From Paenibacillus algicola (GTDB lineage Bacteria > Bacillota > Bacilli > Paenibacillales > Paenibacillaceae), in the NCBI RefSeq assembly GCF_005577435.1, contig NZ_CP040396.1, positions 2,356,001-2,420,000 on the forward strand: a stretch of DNA of 64,000 bases, given 5' to 3'. How positions within the stretch are numbered: position 1 is the first letter of the stretch; every line of letters starts with the position of its first letter. Under the pieces are notes generated by a model that was not told the DNA's origin, did not search any database, and worked only from the letters and a program-made list of their open reading frames with translations. A program made the position numbers and the translations under genes. This document shows, piece by piece, positions 25,674-34,862 of the stretch.

Positions 25674-26970
25674 GTGCAGACTCCTCCTTGTTCGTTCCCG
25701 GCTTGTTCGTAATCGCTCCGTATAATCGCATGAATGCATATCCACTAAAGAGGATAAACACAATACTCGTTGGATAGCCGTATCTTGACATGGCGACAAA
25801 AGGAAGATGAATGAGCGTGAAGTATATCAGGAGCAGCAATAACGGAAGCATGGACTTCCCTACTTTTCGAACAGAAGCCCATACGATACCGACTAACCCC
25901 GTATACACAATAACCTGCTGCATGATTTGAACGAAAGGCTTCGGAATCGAAAATAGATCCTTGAGATAGAAAGGCACCAGATACAAAGCTTCGAAACGAC
26001 CGATACTGTAATGGTACAAATAAGTCAAAGGCTGAACAGTAAAGCCATATTTTAAAATATCCATTCCTTTTTGAATAGCGGCAGCATCTGAACCCTCAAA
26101 TACTGTCTTGGGATCATACTGCGGATAGGCTGTAAAAAAGCCAGCAGGCGGCAGCTCATATGAAATCATGGTCCCCAGTAGAAAGGGACTTCCGGCAGAG
26201 CTGGTGAATAAGATAAACTCACCGAAGGTCACCAGGTTACGAATCCACCATGGTATGAGCAGCAGGATATAGCTTCCTATAACGACTAGCGTGAAACGAA
26301 CAATCTCTTTAAGAGTATAGCGATGGGCAAGCCAAATGAACAGCAGCATACAAGGAAACAGAGACGCCTGCGGCTTGAAATAAGCGGCGGCGGCTGTAAG
26401 CAAGCCGACAGCGAGGTACCAACGTATTTTTTTGGTATGAACGGCTGTAATCATGGCACATAGAAGCATTAGAATAAGGGTGCGAAAGCTGGACTCTGTT
26501 AAGATGGAGCCTGACGTAAAATAATCCGGTATGTATAGCGCAGCGATCACGACACCAAGCATAGCCACTTTGTGATGGCTGAAGGTATATCTGGACAAGA
26601 GATAAATAAGGACTATGGATGCTGCTTGCAGCACGGACTGAAATACTCGGAAGGCTGTGACGCCGCCCTGCTCCTGCCCGAAGACAGCCATAAATCCGCT
26701 CAATAATAGCGGAAGACCCGGCATGATAAAGGCCGACGGGGCTTCTCCCGAATTGTAGACGAGTGTACCTTCATTCAGCAGCACCCTTGCCGTATGTATG
26801 TATTTGACGTCATCATTGTTCAGCTTCTCGGGATCTCCCAGAAACAGTCCATTTCCATGATACAGTACGACAACCACGGAAATGAGAAAAACGGCAAGAA
26901 CGACAGGATATAGCTGCTTCTTGACGCGGTCTTCTTGCAAATAGCTGTATAACAATTTCACGCCCTCCAT
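25636..26970 (-). CDS. GT39-type membrane glycosyltransferase
   Basis: A 444-residue polytopic protein of the GT-C/PMT-ArnT class. The first outer loop carries the acid pair LNNDDVKYIHTARVLL, and LTESSFRTLILML and YFKPQASLFP follow. It would move a sugar from a polyprenyl phosphate to an acceptor on the outer face. First gene of the four-gene cassette. The ATG at 26970 has a poor site; a TTG at 26955 with GGAGG 8 bases before it is a good alternative. The C-terminal tail overlaps the GT2 gene. Confidence 0.82.
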   Translation of the reverse strand: MEGVKLLYSYLQEDRVKKQLYPVVLAVFLISVVVVLYHGNGLFLGDPEKLNNDDVKYIHTARVLLNEGTLVYNSGEAPSAFIMPGLPLLLSGFMAVFGQEQGGVTAFRVFQSVLQAASIVLIYLLSRYTFSHHKVAMLGVVIAALYIPDYFTSGSILTESSFRTLILMLLCAMITAVHTKKIRWYLAVGLLTAAAAYFKPQASLFPCMLLFIWLAHRYTLKEIVRFTLVVIGSYILLLIPWWIRNLVTFGEFILFTSSAGSPFLLGTMISYELPPAGFFTAYPQYDPKTVFEGSDAAAIQKGMDILKYGFTVQPLTYLYHYSIGRFEALYLVPFYLKDLFSIPKPFVQIMQQVIVYTGLVGIVWASVRKVGKSMLPLLLLLIYFTLIHLPFVAMSRYGYPTSIVFILFSGYAFMRLYGAITNKPGTNKEESAHAQGTRHHSGLQ

Positions 26971-27070
26971 CCTATTGATAGGTATATGAAAACAATGATC
27001 TCATCAAATAGTAATTCAATTTCCATTCATTTACAAGGAATATACACAGAAACGATCTTCTACCTACTCA

Positions 27071-27105
27071 CTATAAAAAAGCCGGTCTCGACAAGCAGAC
27101 CGGCT
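27071..27105 (-). terminator. terminator of the Gln-type ABC operon
   Basis: AGCCGGTC/GACCGGCT stem (27080-27105) followed on the minus strand by a T-run. Confidence 0.88.
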
Positions 27106-27121
27106 CCTTAAACATGATAGA

Positions 27122-27850
27122 CTACAGTACCTTATCCAGGAAGCTGATCGTGCGCTCATGCTTGGGATTCCCGAATACGTCCTCCGGGGCTCCCTCTTCA
27201 ACAATATACCCGCCGTCCATAAAGATGACCCGGTCAGCCACTTCGCGGGCGAAGCCCATCTCATGTGTCACGATCATCATCGTCATTCCTTCACGGGCCA
27301 GATCATTCATGACGCCGAGCACCTCACCAACCATTTCAGGGTCCAGCGCCGAGGTCGGCTCATCGAACAGCATAATATCCGGATTCATGGCAAGTGCACG
27401 CGCAATCGCGACCCGCTGCTTCTGACCCCCGGACAGCTGGCTTGGAAATGCTTCAGCCTTATCGGACAGGCCGACTCTGTCCAGCAGCCGTAAAGCCGTC
27501 TGTTTGGCTTCCGCCTCACTCTGCTTTCCCAGCTCGACGGGGGCAAACATAATATTCTTAAGAACATTAAAATGAGGAAACAGGTTGAAGTGCTGAAACA
27601 CCATGCCGATGTTCTCGCGAACCTTATTGATGTCAGTCTTCGGGTCATTAATATTTTTCTGATCAATGATCACTTTGCCGCCGGTCATCTCGTCCAGTCG
27701 ATTAATACAACGCAGAAAGGTGCTTTTGCCCGAGCCTGACGGGCCGATGACACAGACGACCTCTCCTTCATGGACTTTCATATCAATACCCTTGAGCACC
27801 TCGTTGTTGCCAAAGCTTTTCTTCAAGCCTTCTACGATAATTTTAGCCAT
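27122..27850 (-). CDS. glnQ: amino acid ABC transporter ATPase (GlnQ type)
   Basis: A 242-residue ATPase of the polar-amino-acid family: Walker [10 protein letters not shown], signature LSGGQKQRV, Walker [20 protein letters not shown], and the switch His in [16 protein letters not shown]. It energises glutamine or a related amino acid uptake. It overlaps the receptor-permease gene by 8 bases. The substrate cannot be fixed from sequence; glutamine is the usual one. Confidence 0.93.
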   Translation of the reverse strand: MAKIIVEGLKKSFGNNEVLKGIDMKVHEGEVVCVIGPSGSGKSTFLRCINRLDEMTGGKVIIDQKNINDPKTDINKVRENIGMVFQHFNLFPHFNVLKNIMFAPVELGKQSEAEAKQTALRLLDRVGLSDKAEAFPSQLSGGQKQRVAIARALAMNPDIMLFDEPTSALDPEMVGEVLGVMNDLAREGMTMMIVTHEMGFAREVADRVIFMDGGYIVEEGAPEDVFGNPKHERTISFLDKVL

Positions 27851-29294
27851 GCTGCCCCACCTTTCTTTCCAGACGGTTGGCGATCTTGATTAATACTGTG
27901 ATGACGATAAAATACATCAGCGCGACCATCAGCCAGATATCGAAGGATGCAAAGGTTCTGGCAATGATGATTTTCCCGGATTGCGTCAGCTCTACCAGGC
28001 CAATGACAGACAGAATGGATGTATCCTTCAAGGTGATGACGAACTGATTGATAAACGACGGAATCATGACCTTGATCGCTTGTGGAATGATAATCTTGAA
28101 CATAGCTTTGCGGTAAGGAATTCCCAAGGAGCGTGCCGCTTCCATCTGTCCCCGGTCAATGGATTGAATACCGCCGCGGATGATCTCAGTCACATAAGCG
28201 CCTGCGTTCAGGGTCAGGGTCAGCACGGCTGCAAGAAACAGCGGCATGGTAAAGCCGAACGCCTGCGGAATGCCAAAGTAAATGAAGAACGCAAGCACGA
28301 TCAGCGGAATTCCGCGGAAGACATCCACGAACACGGTAGCTATCCCCCGCAGCCATGCATTTCTGCTTACCTTCATGAAGCCGAAGATCAGGCCTATAAT
28401 GAATGCAAAGAACAAGGAAATGAAGGTGTACAAGATCGTTTTGCCCATACCTTCAAGCAAAGGCACAAAGGAAGCTTGAAGCAGCTCCATGCGGGTGAGT
28501 GGAGCCTTGCCTGCGGCATTCTCACCAAGATATTTTTCCAAAATCTCTTCATGGGCGCCTGTGGCCTTCAGGTTCGTAAGTCCGGCATTGAATTTCTGCA
28601 GCAGCTCCTGGTTCTCACCTTTGCGCACCGCAAAGCCATATGAAGCTCCCGGTTCAGGCTCTGTAACCAGCTTAAGCCCGATGTTTTGCTGTTCACCGTA
28701 AGCCAGTACCGCATGATCATCGAAGCAGGCTGCTGAATTCCCGGTTTTGACGTCCTCATACATCAGGGCGGATTCGTCAAAGGGAACGAGAGTAAATCCA
28801 TATTGAGACGCAATGGATTCCGCGAAGGAGTATCCCTCTGTGCCGGTTTTGACAGCGACCTTTTTGCCACGAAGATCCTCATAGCTCTTGATCTCTTCGT
28901 TATCCTTGTCGATGCCCATGACGACGCCAGAATCATAGTATCCTTCGGAGAAATCGAATTTCTGCTTCCGTTCCTCCGTTATGCTCATTCCGGCAATCAC
29001 ACCGTCTACCTGATTGGCCTCCAGCGCCTGTACAGCAGCATTGAAGCCCATAGGCCGGATTTCGTACTGGAAATTCTGGTCCTCCGCAATCGCCTGGATC
29101 AAATCCATATCGATGCCGACAAAATCGCCATTGATGTCCTGGAATTCGAATGGAGCAAATGTAACATCCGTGCCAATGATATAAACCTTGCCCTCTGCCG
29201 GCTCTGCAGCAGCCGTCAAGCTCCCAGCCCCCCAGCTTGCCGCGATGAGCACGACCAGGGTCAGCATCAGATGAAGACTTCGAAGTATCCTCAT
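27843..29294 (-). CDS. fused solute-binding protein and permease (GlnHP type)
   Basis: One 483-residue chain: signal peptide (about 1-31), a family-3 binding domain (about 35-260; [44 protein letters not shown]), then a His/Glu-type permease (about 275-480) with the loop [20 protein letters not shown]. In this fusion type the receptor is tethered to the channel and displayed outside. It pairs with the ATPase encoded just downstream. GAGGAGG precedes the ATG. Glutamine is the likely substrate, by family. Confidence 0.92.
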   Translation of the reverse strand: MRILRSLHLMLTLVVLIAASWGAGSLTAAAEPAEGKVYIIGTDVTFAPFEFQDINGDFVGIDMDLIQAIAEDQNFQYEIRPMGFNAAVQALEANQVDGVIAGMSITEERKQKFDFSEGYYDSGVVMGIDKDNEEIKSYEDLRGKKVAVKTGTEGYSFAESIASQYGFTLVPFDESALMYEDVKTGNSAACFDDHAVLAYGEQQNIGLKLVTEPEPGASYGFAVRKGENQELLQKFNAGLTNLKATGAHEEILEKYLGENAAGKAPLTRMELLQASFVPLLEGMGKTILYTFISLFFAFIIGLIFGFMKVSRNAWLRGIATVFVDVFRGIPLIVLAFFIYFGIPQAFGFTMPLFLAAVLTLTLNAGAYVTEIIRGGIQSIDRGQMEAARSLGIPYRKAMFKIIIPQAIKVMIPSFINQFVITLKDTSILSVIGLVELTQSGKIIIARTFASFDIWLMVALMYFIVITVLIKIANRLERKVGQHG

Positions 29295-29420
29295 GACAAA
29301 CCTCCTCTATGTAAACAACTATTTAATTAGTTACCCACTTCGACCCTGTATCTAACATTTACTGTCAACTTATTGACATATGCCACTGCACACTAAGCTT
29401 ATTTTGCACCAGAACGCGAA

Positions 29421-29445
29421 AAAAAACCGCTGAACAAGTCAGCGG
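29421..29445 (-). terminator. terminator of the CNNM pair
   Basis: CCGCTGA/TCAGCGG stem (29427-29445) with a minus-strand T-run. Confidence 0.85.
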
Positions 29446-29479
29446 CTTGTAATCCTAAGCTTCAGCTCTGTAACAGCTG

Positions 29480-30589
29480 TTATCTTACGGTGCGCGGTAA
29501 TTCCTCGCGCATTTTCTTGACTACTGGACGCAGCGGAGGCTTCGGATTCATACCGACCTCATCCTGAATGTCACCGACGATTTCCTCCAGAATATCCTCC
29601 ATTGTAACCATGCCGATCGTGGCTCCGCGACTATCAACAACCGCCGCCATATGAATCCGATCCTTCTGCATGGTGCTCAGGATGTCCTGAATCAGAGCAT
29701 CCTCCGGATACTCCGGCATATCGTAGATGAACTCATTCATCACAAACGCTCTTCCCGCCGCCAGATGTGTCAGAATCTCCTTCGTGTTGATCACTCCCTT
29801 GTAGTGACCAGGCTGCCCGGAATCCTCCACCGGATAGCGGGTGTAAACGTAGCTGTCCAGGCTCTGCAAGATCTCTTCTACCGATGCATTCTCAGGCACG
29901 GTCACGATTTTCGATTTCGGAATCATAATATCCTGAACCTTCCGCTCATCGAAGGAAAAAATATTTTTGAGATAATCCAGCTCCGTTTGGTTGATCTCGC
30001 CGCCCTCATAGCTTTGCGTGACAATCAGCCGGATCTCCTCCTCCGAGTGAGCGGTATCATGACCGGCCGGCTTGACACCGAACAGCTTCAGCAGCAGCTG
30101 CGCCGAGCCATTTAAGGCATAGATAAACGGATACATCAGCTTTCCGAATCCGTACAGCGGCGGCGCGAGCAGCAAGGTCATGCGTTCGGCATATTGAATC
30201 GCCAGCGTTTTGGGAGCCAGTTCCCCGATGACGACATGCAGAAACGTAATGACCGAGAGTGCGATCGCATAAGAGAGCACTGTGGATAATGCTTCCGGTA
30301 CCTCAAAGCGTTCGAACAACGGGTGCAGCATTCTCTCAACGGTTGGCTCACCCAAGGCACCGAGCACGAGAGCAGTAATCGTAATCCCCAGCTGACAAGC
30401 TGACAGGTAGTAATCCAGATCCTGCGTCACCTTTTTTGCTGTGAGCGCCTTCTTGTTGCCTTCGGCAATCAATTGATCAATTCGAGTCATGCGAACCTTC
30501 AGGATCGCGAATTCAGCCCCTACAAAGAACGCTGTAAGACCAATAAATACGGCCACCAAAAATAAGTTTAAGGCTATTGTCCCGTCCAA
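29480..30589 (-). CDS. CNNM/CBS hemolysin-family protein lacking CorC domain
   Basis: A 369-residue membrane protein with a CNNM (DUF21) domain of about 190 residues, three to four helices with LGITITALVLGALGEPTVE and [16 protein letters not shown], then a pair of CBS domains ([35 protein letters not shown]). The chain ends soon after at ELPRTVR, so the C-terminal CorC_HlyC domain of its neighbour is absent. The family is linked to magnesium or cation export. The start is a TTG at 30589 with GAGGG close upstream. Second gene of a tandem pair, 81 bp after its paralogue. Confidence 0.88.
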   Translation of the reverse strand: MDGTIALNLFLVAVFIGLTAFFVGAEFAILKVRMTRIDQLIAEGNKKALTAKKVTQDLDYYLSACQLGITITALVLGALGEPTVERMLHPLFERFEVPEALSTVLSYAIALSVITFLHVVIGELAPKTLAIQYAERMTLLLAPPLYGFGKLMYPFIYALNGSAQLLLKLFGVKPAGHDTAHSEEEIRLIVTQSYEGGEINQTELDYLKNIFSFDERKVQDIMIPKSKIVTVPENASVEEILQSLDSYVYTRYPVEDSGQPGHYKGVINTKEILTHLAAGRAFVMNEFIYDMPEYPEDALIQDILSTMQKDRIHMAAVVDSRGATIGMVTMEDILEEIVGDIQDEVGMNPKPPLRPVVKKMREELPRTVR

Positions 30590-30595
30590 TCATTT

Positions 30596-30621
30596 CCCTC
30601 TAGTGGAGAGGGTTCACCTCC
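30596..30621 (-). promoter_or_regulatory. translation-start hairpin of the short CNNM gene
   Basis: On the minus strand GGAGGTGAA is followed at once by a CCCTCT/AGAGGG hairpin whose 3' arm is the second ribosome-binding sequence, then the TTG start. The paralogue at 31984 has the same design. Confidence 0.5.
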
Positions 30622-30670
30622 GTTAAAATACAAGTTAGGATATAAGTCTGGCCACCGGCCCGGTCAGCGT

Positions 30671-31984
30671 TTACTCTGTCCCCGGCTCCGGCAGCTTCAT
30701 CATCACTTGCTTGATTTGATAATTTTCGGTCTCCATGACGGTCCAGATGATATTATGCTGTTCAATGACATCACCAGGCTCTACCGTTTCCCCTTTACGG
30801 TACTGAATCCAGCCGCCAAGGGTATCCATAATTTCATCCTCTTCAAACACCAACCCGAACTGCTTCTCCAGATCGTCCAGCAGCACTCTGCCCTGAATCA
30901 AATACTGGTTCTCCCCAGACTGCACGATATCCTCAATTTCATCCTCGTCGAATTCATCCCGGATCTCCCCGACGATTTCCTCCAGGATGTCCTCCATCGT
31001 CAGGATGCCTGCCGTTCCGCCGTATTCGTCGATAACGAGGGCCATGTGCACCTTCTCCTGCTGCATTTTCAGCATCGCATCCTGAATTCGGGTGGATTCG
31101 AATACCATTGGCAGGTCGCGGATGAAATCAGACAGCTTCGGATTTTTGCCCGAAACAATAAATGGCAGCATTTTCTTAACATTGACCATCCCGATAATCC
31201 GGTCCTTATCTCCTTCTTCGGAGATCGGATAGCGAGAGTATTTGAATTCATCCAAAACCTCGATAATTTCTTGCTGCGACATGGATTTATCGAGAGAGAT
31301 CATTTCCGTACGCGGAATCATGATATCCTTGGTCACCCGCTCATCAAAAGAAAATACATTTTCCATGTAAGCCAGCTTCGTTTCCTCAATTTCACCGGCC
31401 TGATAGCTCTGGGTCATAATGATTTTGACCTCTTCCTCGGAATACACCTGCTCATGACCGGCCGGCTTGACGCCGAACCCGCGAAGTATAACTCGGGACG
31501 CGCCATTGAGTGCCCAGATAAACGGATACATGATCTTACCAAACCAATAGAGCGGCGGGGACAGCAGCAAAGACAGCTTCTCAGAGAATTGAATCGCGAG
31601 CGTCTTTGGCGCCATTTCACCGACCACCACATGCAGGAACGTAACGAGTATAAAAGCAATGGCATAAGACGCTACAGAAGAGTTGGCTTCGCTCATATTC
31701 AGCGCTTCAAATACAGGAAGCATAATTCGCTCTACCGCCGGTTTACCGAGTGCGCCGAGTCCCAGCGCGGTTACGGTGATGCCTAGCTGACACGCTGACA
31801 AGTAATAGTCCAGATCACTTGTCACTTTTTTGGCAAGAACGGCCTTCTTGTTTCCTTCTTCAATGAGCTGATCCAGCCTGGACGCACGAATCTTGACAAC
31901 CGCAAATTCAGACGCCACAAAAAACGCCGTTAACAGAAGCAAAAGTGCAAGAATGATTAAGTTGATAATCGTAAGGATGTCCAA
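30671..31984 (-). CDS. CNNM/CBS/CorC hemolysin-family membrane protein
   Basis: Full-length member, 437 residues: CNNM domain (about 1-190, with [19 protein letters not shown] and [16 protein letters not shown]), two CBS domains (about 205-335; [31 protein letters not shown]) and the CorC_HlyC domain (about 350-430; [18 protein letters not shown]). The family handles magnesium and other cations. An in-frame GTG at 32011 was considered, but the TTG at 31984 with GAGGGG upstream matches the start design of the neighbouring paralogue. First of the tandem pair. Confidence 0.9.
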   Translation of the reverse strand: MDILTIINLIILALLLLLTAFFVASEFAVVKIRASRLDQLIEEGNKKAVLAKKVTSDLDYYLSACQLGITVTALGLGALGKPAVERIMLPVFEALNMSEANSSVASYAIAFILVTFLHVVVGEMAPKTLAIQFSEKLSLLLSPPLYWFGKIMYPFIWALNGASRVILRGFGVKPAGHEQVYSEEEVKIIMTQSYQAGEIEETKLAYMENVFSFDERVTKDIMIPRTEMISLDKSMSQQEIIEVLDEFKYSRYPISEEGDKDRIIGMVNVKKMLPFIVSGKNPKLSDFIRDLPMVFESTRIQDAMLKMQQEKVHMALVIDEYGGTAGILTMEDILEEIVGEIRDEFDEDEIEDIVQSGENQYLIQGRVLLDDLEKQFGLVFEEDEIMDTLGGWIQYRKGETVEPGDVIEQHNIIWTVMETENYQIKQVMMKLPEPGTE

Positions 31985-32205
31985 TCCATCCCCTCGTAAA
32001 GAGGGATTCACCTCCGGTATAGTTCTTAATGAGTTGATTGTTACTTGTAACGCTGCTTACGTCCGCTTCGGGAGATCGTACTGCTGAGACTTCCAAAGCT
32101 CCCTGCAATGACCCATACCGCTTAGATTTATATTAGCCAGCTTACATGCAAACAGAATCGCCTTCCCAATGACACGACCTCCCTCCCTTAAATTTAAAAA
32201 CAAGT
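31985..32205 (-). promoter_or_regulatory. promoter and 200-nt leader of the CNNM pair
   Basis: An extended -10 (TGATATACT) on the minus strand near 32205 would start a leader of about 200 nt. It holds a GGGAGGGAGG run just before a short GTG frame of 15 codons, and ends in GGAGGTGAA plus a CCCTC/GAGGG hairpin (31991-32005) over the ribosome-binding site. I see no match to the M-box or yybP-ykoY aptamers. Confidence 0.4.
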
Positions 32206-32298
32206 ATATCACAAAGTAAACCCAACCATCCAGTTTCACGTTATGGTTTGGAATGTGCACAGGAAAGCGCTTCAAGGTTGAAGCGACCTGATCTAGCA

Positions 32299-32324
32299 CA
32301 AAAACCGCGCAGGGCGCGGTTTTT
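32299..32324. terminator. bidirectional terminator
   Basis: AAAAACCGCGC and GCGCGGTTTTT flank a two-base loop, giving T-runs on both strands. It follows the small membrane-protein gene. Confidence 0.88.
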
Positions 32325-32337
32325 ATCAGTCATAGAC

Positions 32338-32532
32338 TTAATCAAAAATCATCCAGATCGCGACAAAGGCAACAATGGAGAGCCCATAAATTACACTCAG
32401 CATGATGATGTTCGCTTTCGTCTTTTTCTCATACTTCGGATTGGATTTGCTGTTCTCCTGCGACATTCCGACCCACAGCGTGGCGATCAGACCGATGACG
32501 ATTAATGAAATGACGACGATATACATCCACAT
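32338..32532 (-). CDS. small two-helix membrane protein, unknown
   Basis: A 64-residue protein with two hydrophobic helices (about 3-22, YIVVISLIVIGLIATLWVG; and 42-62) joined by a Lys/Ser/Asn-rich loop. AAGGAAG lies 8 bases before the ATG, and a bidirectional terminator follows directly, so it is a real single-gene unit. No family recognised. Confidence 0.7.
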   Translation of the reverse strand: MWMYIVVISLIVIGLIATLWVGMSQENSKSNPKYEKKTKANIIMLSVIYGLSIVAFVAIWMIFD

Positions 32533-32572
32533 GACGTTGACTTCCTTTCTGCAGCGTTCTAAGTATCATTCT

Positions 32573-33751
32573 TTAGAAAAAGTCCATCAGCATCGGCGGG
32601 CGGACCGGAATGGAAGCCTCCAGCCGCTGCAAGGCTGTCTCATCGCCCTGCAGTCTGCCGGAGCGAACCAGCTCCGCAGGCTTTACATAGCCCAGCAGCA
32701 GGGCGGTTAGTGCTCCAATGTCCAGATGAAGCTGGTCAGGACTTGAACCCTTGACGGCTTCTTCGACCTTCTGAACGATGATTCCGGTGTCAGCATTGCT
32801 TTGAATGTTCCACACTCCATCGTTCCAGGGCGCTGCCTCATCAGAAATGTGAAGTGTCCATCCTTCACCGGTAATAAGATGCAGCGGATATGATCTCAGA
32901 AAAGCCTCTACATCCACAATCCTCGCCATGAAATAAGGAAAACGCTCCTGATGAATTCGGGGATCAGGCAGCATGAACGGCAGCCGATCATCTCCCGGCA
33001 CCATAGTCAGAGTCACTTCTTCAATCCGAGCGTCATGGTTGGAGATATACGTCCATAGAGCGCTTCGAGCCTGTTCATGTAAGAACACGAACTCGCTGCA
33101 TACCAGCTCTTTATCCTTCAGCTCGTACAGAATATATCCCTGCGGCTCACCGTCCTCTGCATAGTAAACGGCGGTATGGGCTTGGTCTTTAAGCACGGAA
33201 TGCTTCCACCACTCGGTTGTGCGCACCAGTGTACCGTTGTAGCATTCAGCAAATGCCTCATAGAGAGAGCTTAGCAGATTTATATCTGCAGTTCCGCGGA
33301 CAATCCGTCCCGGAACGGAGGTCTTGGGGGGAAGCTGATGCATCTGAAGCTTGTAGGTTAAGGTATCCGTAAATACCTCCCAGCCAAATTTGCGGTAAAA
33401 AGGAATGGAGAACGGGTGAAGAAACGAAACGGCCTGTCCTTCTGCTCTCATATGCTGAAGGGCATGCTTGAGCAGCTTAGCGACATGTCCTTTGCGCCGA
33501 TTCTCCGGCCAGGTAGCTACACCGGCAATGCCGCCCATGCTGAACTTCTGGTTGTGCAAATAAATCTGAAAGGGCAAGATGGTCAGCTTCGCCTGCAGCT
33601 TCCCCTCCTCAAAGCATCCCCAGAACTGTTCTGGCCGGAACAGCTCTCGTTTCTTATCCTTCTGCTCTTTGGTTAATGTGTACTGAAAAGCATACTCCGA
33701 CAAAGAGATGCTGTCCTCAAACTCATCCATACTCAGGTTTCTCATTTCCAT
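32573..33751 (-). CDS. Eis-family GNAT N-acetyltransferase
   Basis: A 392-residue acetyltransferase of the Eis type: an N-terminal GNAT domain with the acetyl-CoA motif VATWPENRRKGHVAKLLKHAL, a second GNAT-like domain, and a C-terminal sterol-carrier-like domain ending in a free Phe (MLMDFF), whose carboxylate serves as catalytic base in Eis enzymes. Such proteins acetylate amines, including aminoglycosides. AAGGAG lies 10 bases before the ATG at 33751; the 13-codon upstream extension is not needed. Confidence 0.88.
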   Translation of the reverse strand: MEMRNLSMDEFEDSISLSEYAFQYTLTKEQKDKKRELFRPEQFWGCFEEGKLQAKLTILPFQIYLHNQKFSMGGIAGVATWPENRRKGHVAKLLKHALQHMRAEGQAVSFLHPFSIPFYRKFGWEVFTDTLTYKLQMHQLPPKTSVPGRIVRGTADINLLSSLYEAFAECYNGTLVRTTEWWKHSVLKDQAHTAVYYAEDGEPQGYILYELKDKELVCSEFVFLHEQARSALWTYISNHDARIEEVTLTMVPGDDRLPFMLPDPRIHQERFPYFMARIVDVEAFLRSYPLHLITGEGWTLHISDEAAPWNDGVWNIQSNADTGIIVQKVEEAVKGSSPDQLHLDIGALTALLLGYVKPAELVRSGRLQGDETALQRLEASIPVRPPMLMDFF

Positions 33752-33822
33752 AGAGATCGTGCTCCTTTCCATGCTGCTGTCTGACAACATTGTCTACGCT
33801 TTCCCCTGTCTCTGTCAAACAT

Positions 33823-33868
33823 GAAAAAAACTGCACCGTGTCAGCCTAAAGGCTCCCCGGTGCAGTTT
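33823..33868 (-). terminator. terminator of the excalibur gene
   Basis: AAACTGCACCG/CGGTGCAGTTT stem (33828-33868) with inner GCCT/AGGC, T-run on the minus strand. Confidence 0.85.
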
Positions 33869-33881
33869 ACGCTAGGCCCTA

Positions 33882-34148
33882 TTATTTCTCGCAAGCAATC
33901 CCGTCTTTGTCACGGTCCTTCTTGTAATTCGCTTCATATAATGCTGCAGATACAAACGGCTTGTATTTCGTCTTGCCGCCCTTGTTCTGAATCCCTGCTT
34001 TTTTGGCGACGCCGCCTTTGTACACCTTGTTCAGCTCCGTGCAATTACTGTAGATAACAACACCTTTTGCATCCGCCTTTGGCACTGCAATACATGAGAT
34101 TCCAACAATGAAAACAGCCGTTAACAAGGAAACAGAAAGCTTTTTCAA
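33882..34148 (-). CDS. secreted excalibur calcium-binding domain protein
   Basis: An 88-residue protein: signal peptide MKKLSVSLLTAVFIVGISC to ADA (cleavage after about residue 27), then an excalibur domain with the paired cysteines (SNCTELN and the last CEK) and the calcium loop DRDKDGIACE. Domains of this kind occur at the cell surface, often with nucleases; here it stands alone. It is monocistronic with a terminator. The role is unknown beyond probable calcium binding. Confidence 0.9.
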   Translation of the reverse strand: MKKLSVSLLTAVFIVGISCIAVPKADAKGVVIYSNCTELNKVYKGGVAKKAGIQNKGGKTKYKPFVSAALYEANYKKDRDKDGIACEK

Positions 34149-34238
34149 ATGATATCACTTCTCCTATATAGAACTGACTATGATCATAATCAAGAAGAAG
34201 AGGAATTTCAATAGTTTTGTTAAAAAAAGGTTTTGTAC

Positions 34239-34781
34239 CTATTCTCTAGGTTCATAATGGCAGAGCTTGCCCTCGTAAATGAGCGTCAGTTGGCTGCATT
34301 TTCGAAAATCGTCCGGTGTCACCAAAGCTGGCAGCTTGTCCCACAGCTTGATGCCCGAGCGCTGCAAGATTTCGGCTACAAACTGAGAGCAGAAGTAAGA
34401 GTTGCTGAATTCAACCGGTTCCTGAAGAGCAATGCCGATGACACCTAATATATTGTAGAGAAACTTCTTCTGGCTGCGGATGAAGATGTGCAGGACACGC
34501 TTCATTTTCTCAATTTCCCGCTCACTGACCTTTAGCTCATAAATGACACAGGTAGTATCCGGGAATTTACTGAAGGTGCCTGTCGCAACGTCCTCCTTGA
34601 CGAACCCGCCGTGCAGCGGATTTCGCGGATGCTTACGTCCAAAGCTGTACATTTCTGATAATTCACGGTTAAATGAAATGGATGCGTGGTTATAAGGTGC
34701 TCTCGTATAGCTTTGAATGAGCTGTGTGAACAAGGTCCCTGTATTACTGAGCATAATATAGACTGATGATGGTGAAGCCAT
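34239..34781 (-). CDS. permuted NlpC/P60-like (YiiX/YebB type) protein
   Basis: A 180-residue protein without signal peptide. The His comes first (YTRAPYNHASISFN, about residue 32) and the Cys late (YFCSQFVAEILQRSG, about residue 130), the order of the permuted papain fold. Known members include lipid-linked amidases and acyl-modifying enzymes; the substrate here is unknown. AAGGGG lies 9 bases before the ATG. It is divergent from the CdsA-like gene. Confidence 0.78.
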   Translation of the reverse strand: MASPSSVYIMLSNTGTLFTQLIQSYTRAPYNHASISFNRELSEMYSFGRKHPRNPLHGGFVKEDVATGTFSKFPDTTCVIYELKVSEREIEKMKRVLHIFIRSQKKFLYNILGVIGIALQEPVEFSNSYFCSQFVAEILQRSGIKLWDKLPALVTPDDFRKCSQLTLIYEGKLCHYEPRE

Positions 34782-34862
34782 AGTAAATTACCCCTTATCA
34801 TTGAACAACTATTGCTTCATAATAACATAGGATTCTATTCTTGAAATCATTTCATAGACAAG

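Noticed and set aside
30707..31786. 359-codon plus-strand frame
   Set aside because: Exactly opposite the CNNM gene, rich in His and Asn with no domain; a shadow of the true gene's codon bias.
31985..32205. M-box or yybP-ykoY riboswitch before the CNNM genes
   Set aside because: The conserved loop sequences of both aptamers are missing; only an unexplained leader remains.
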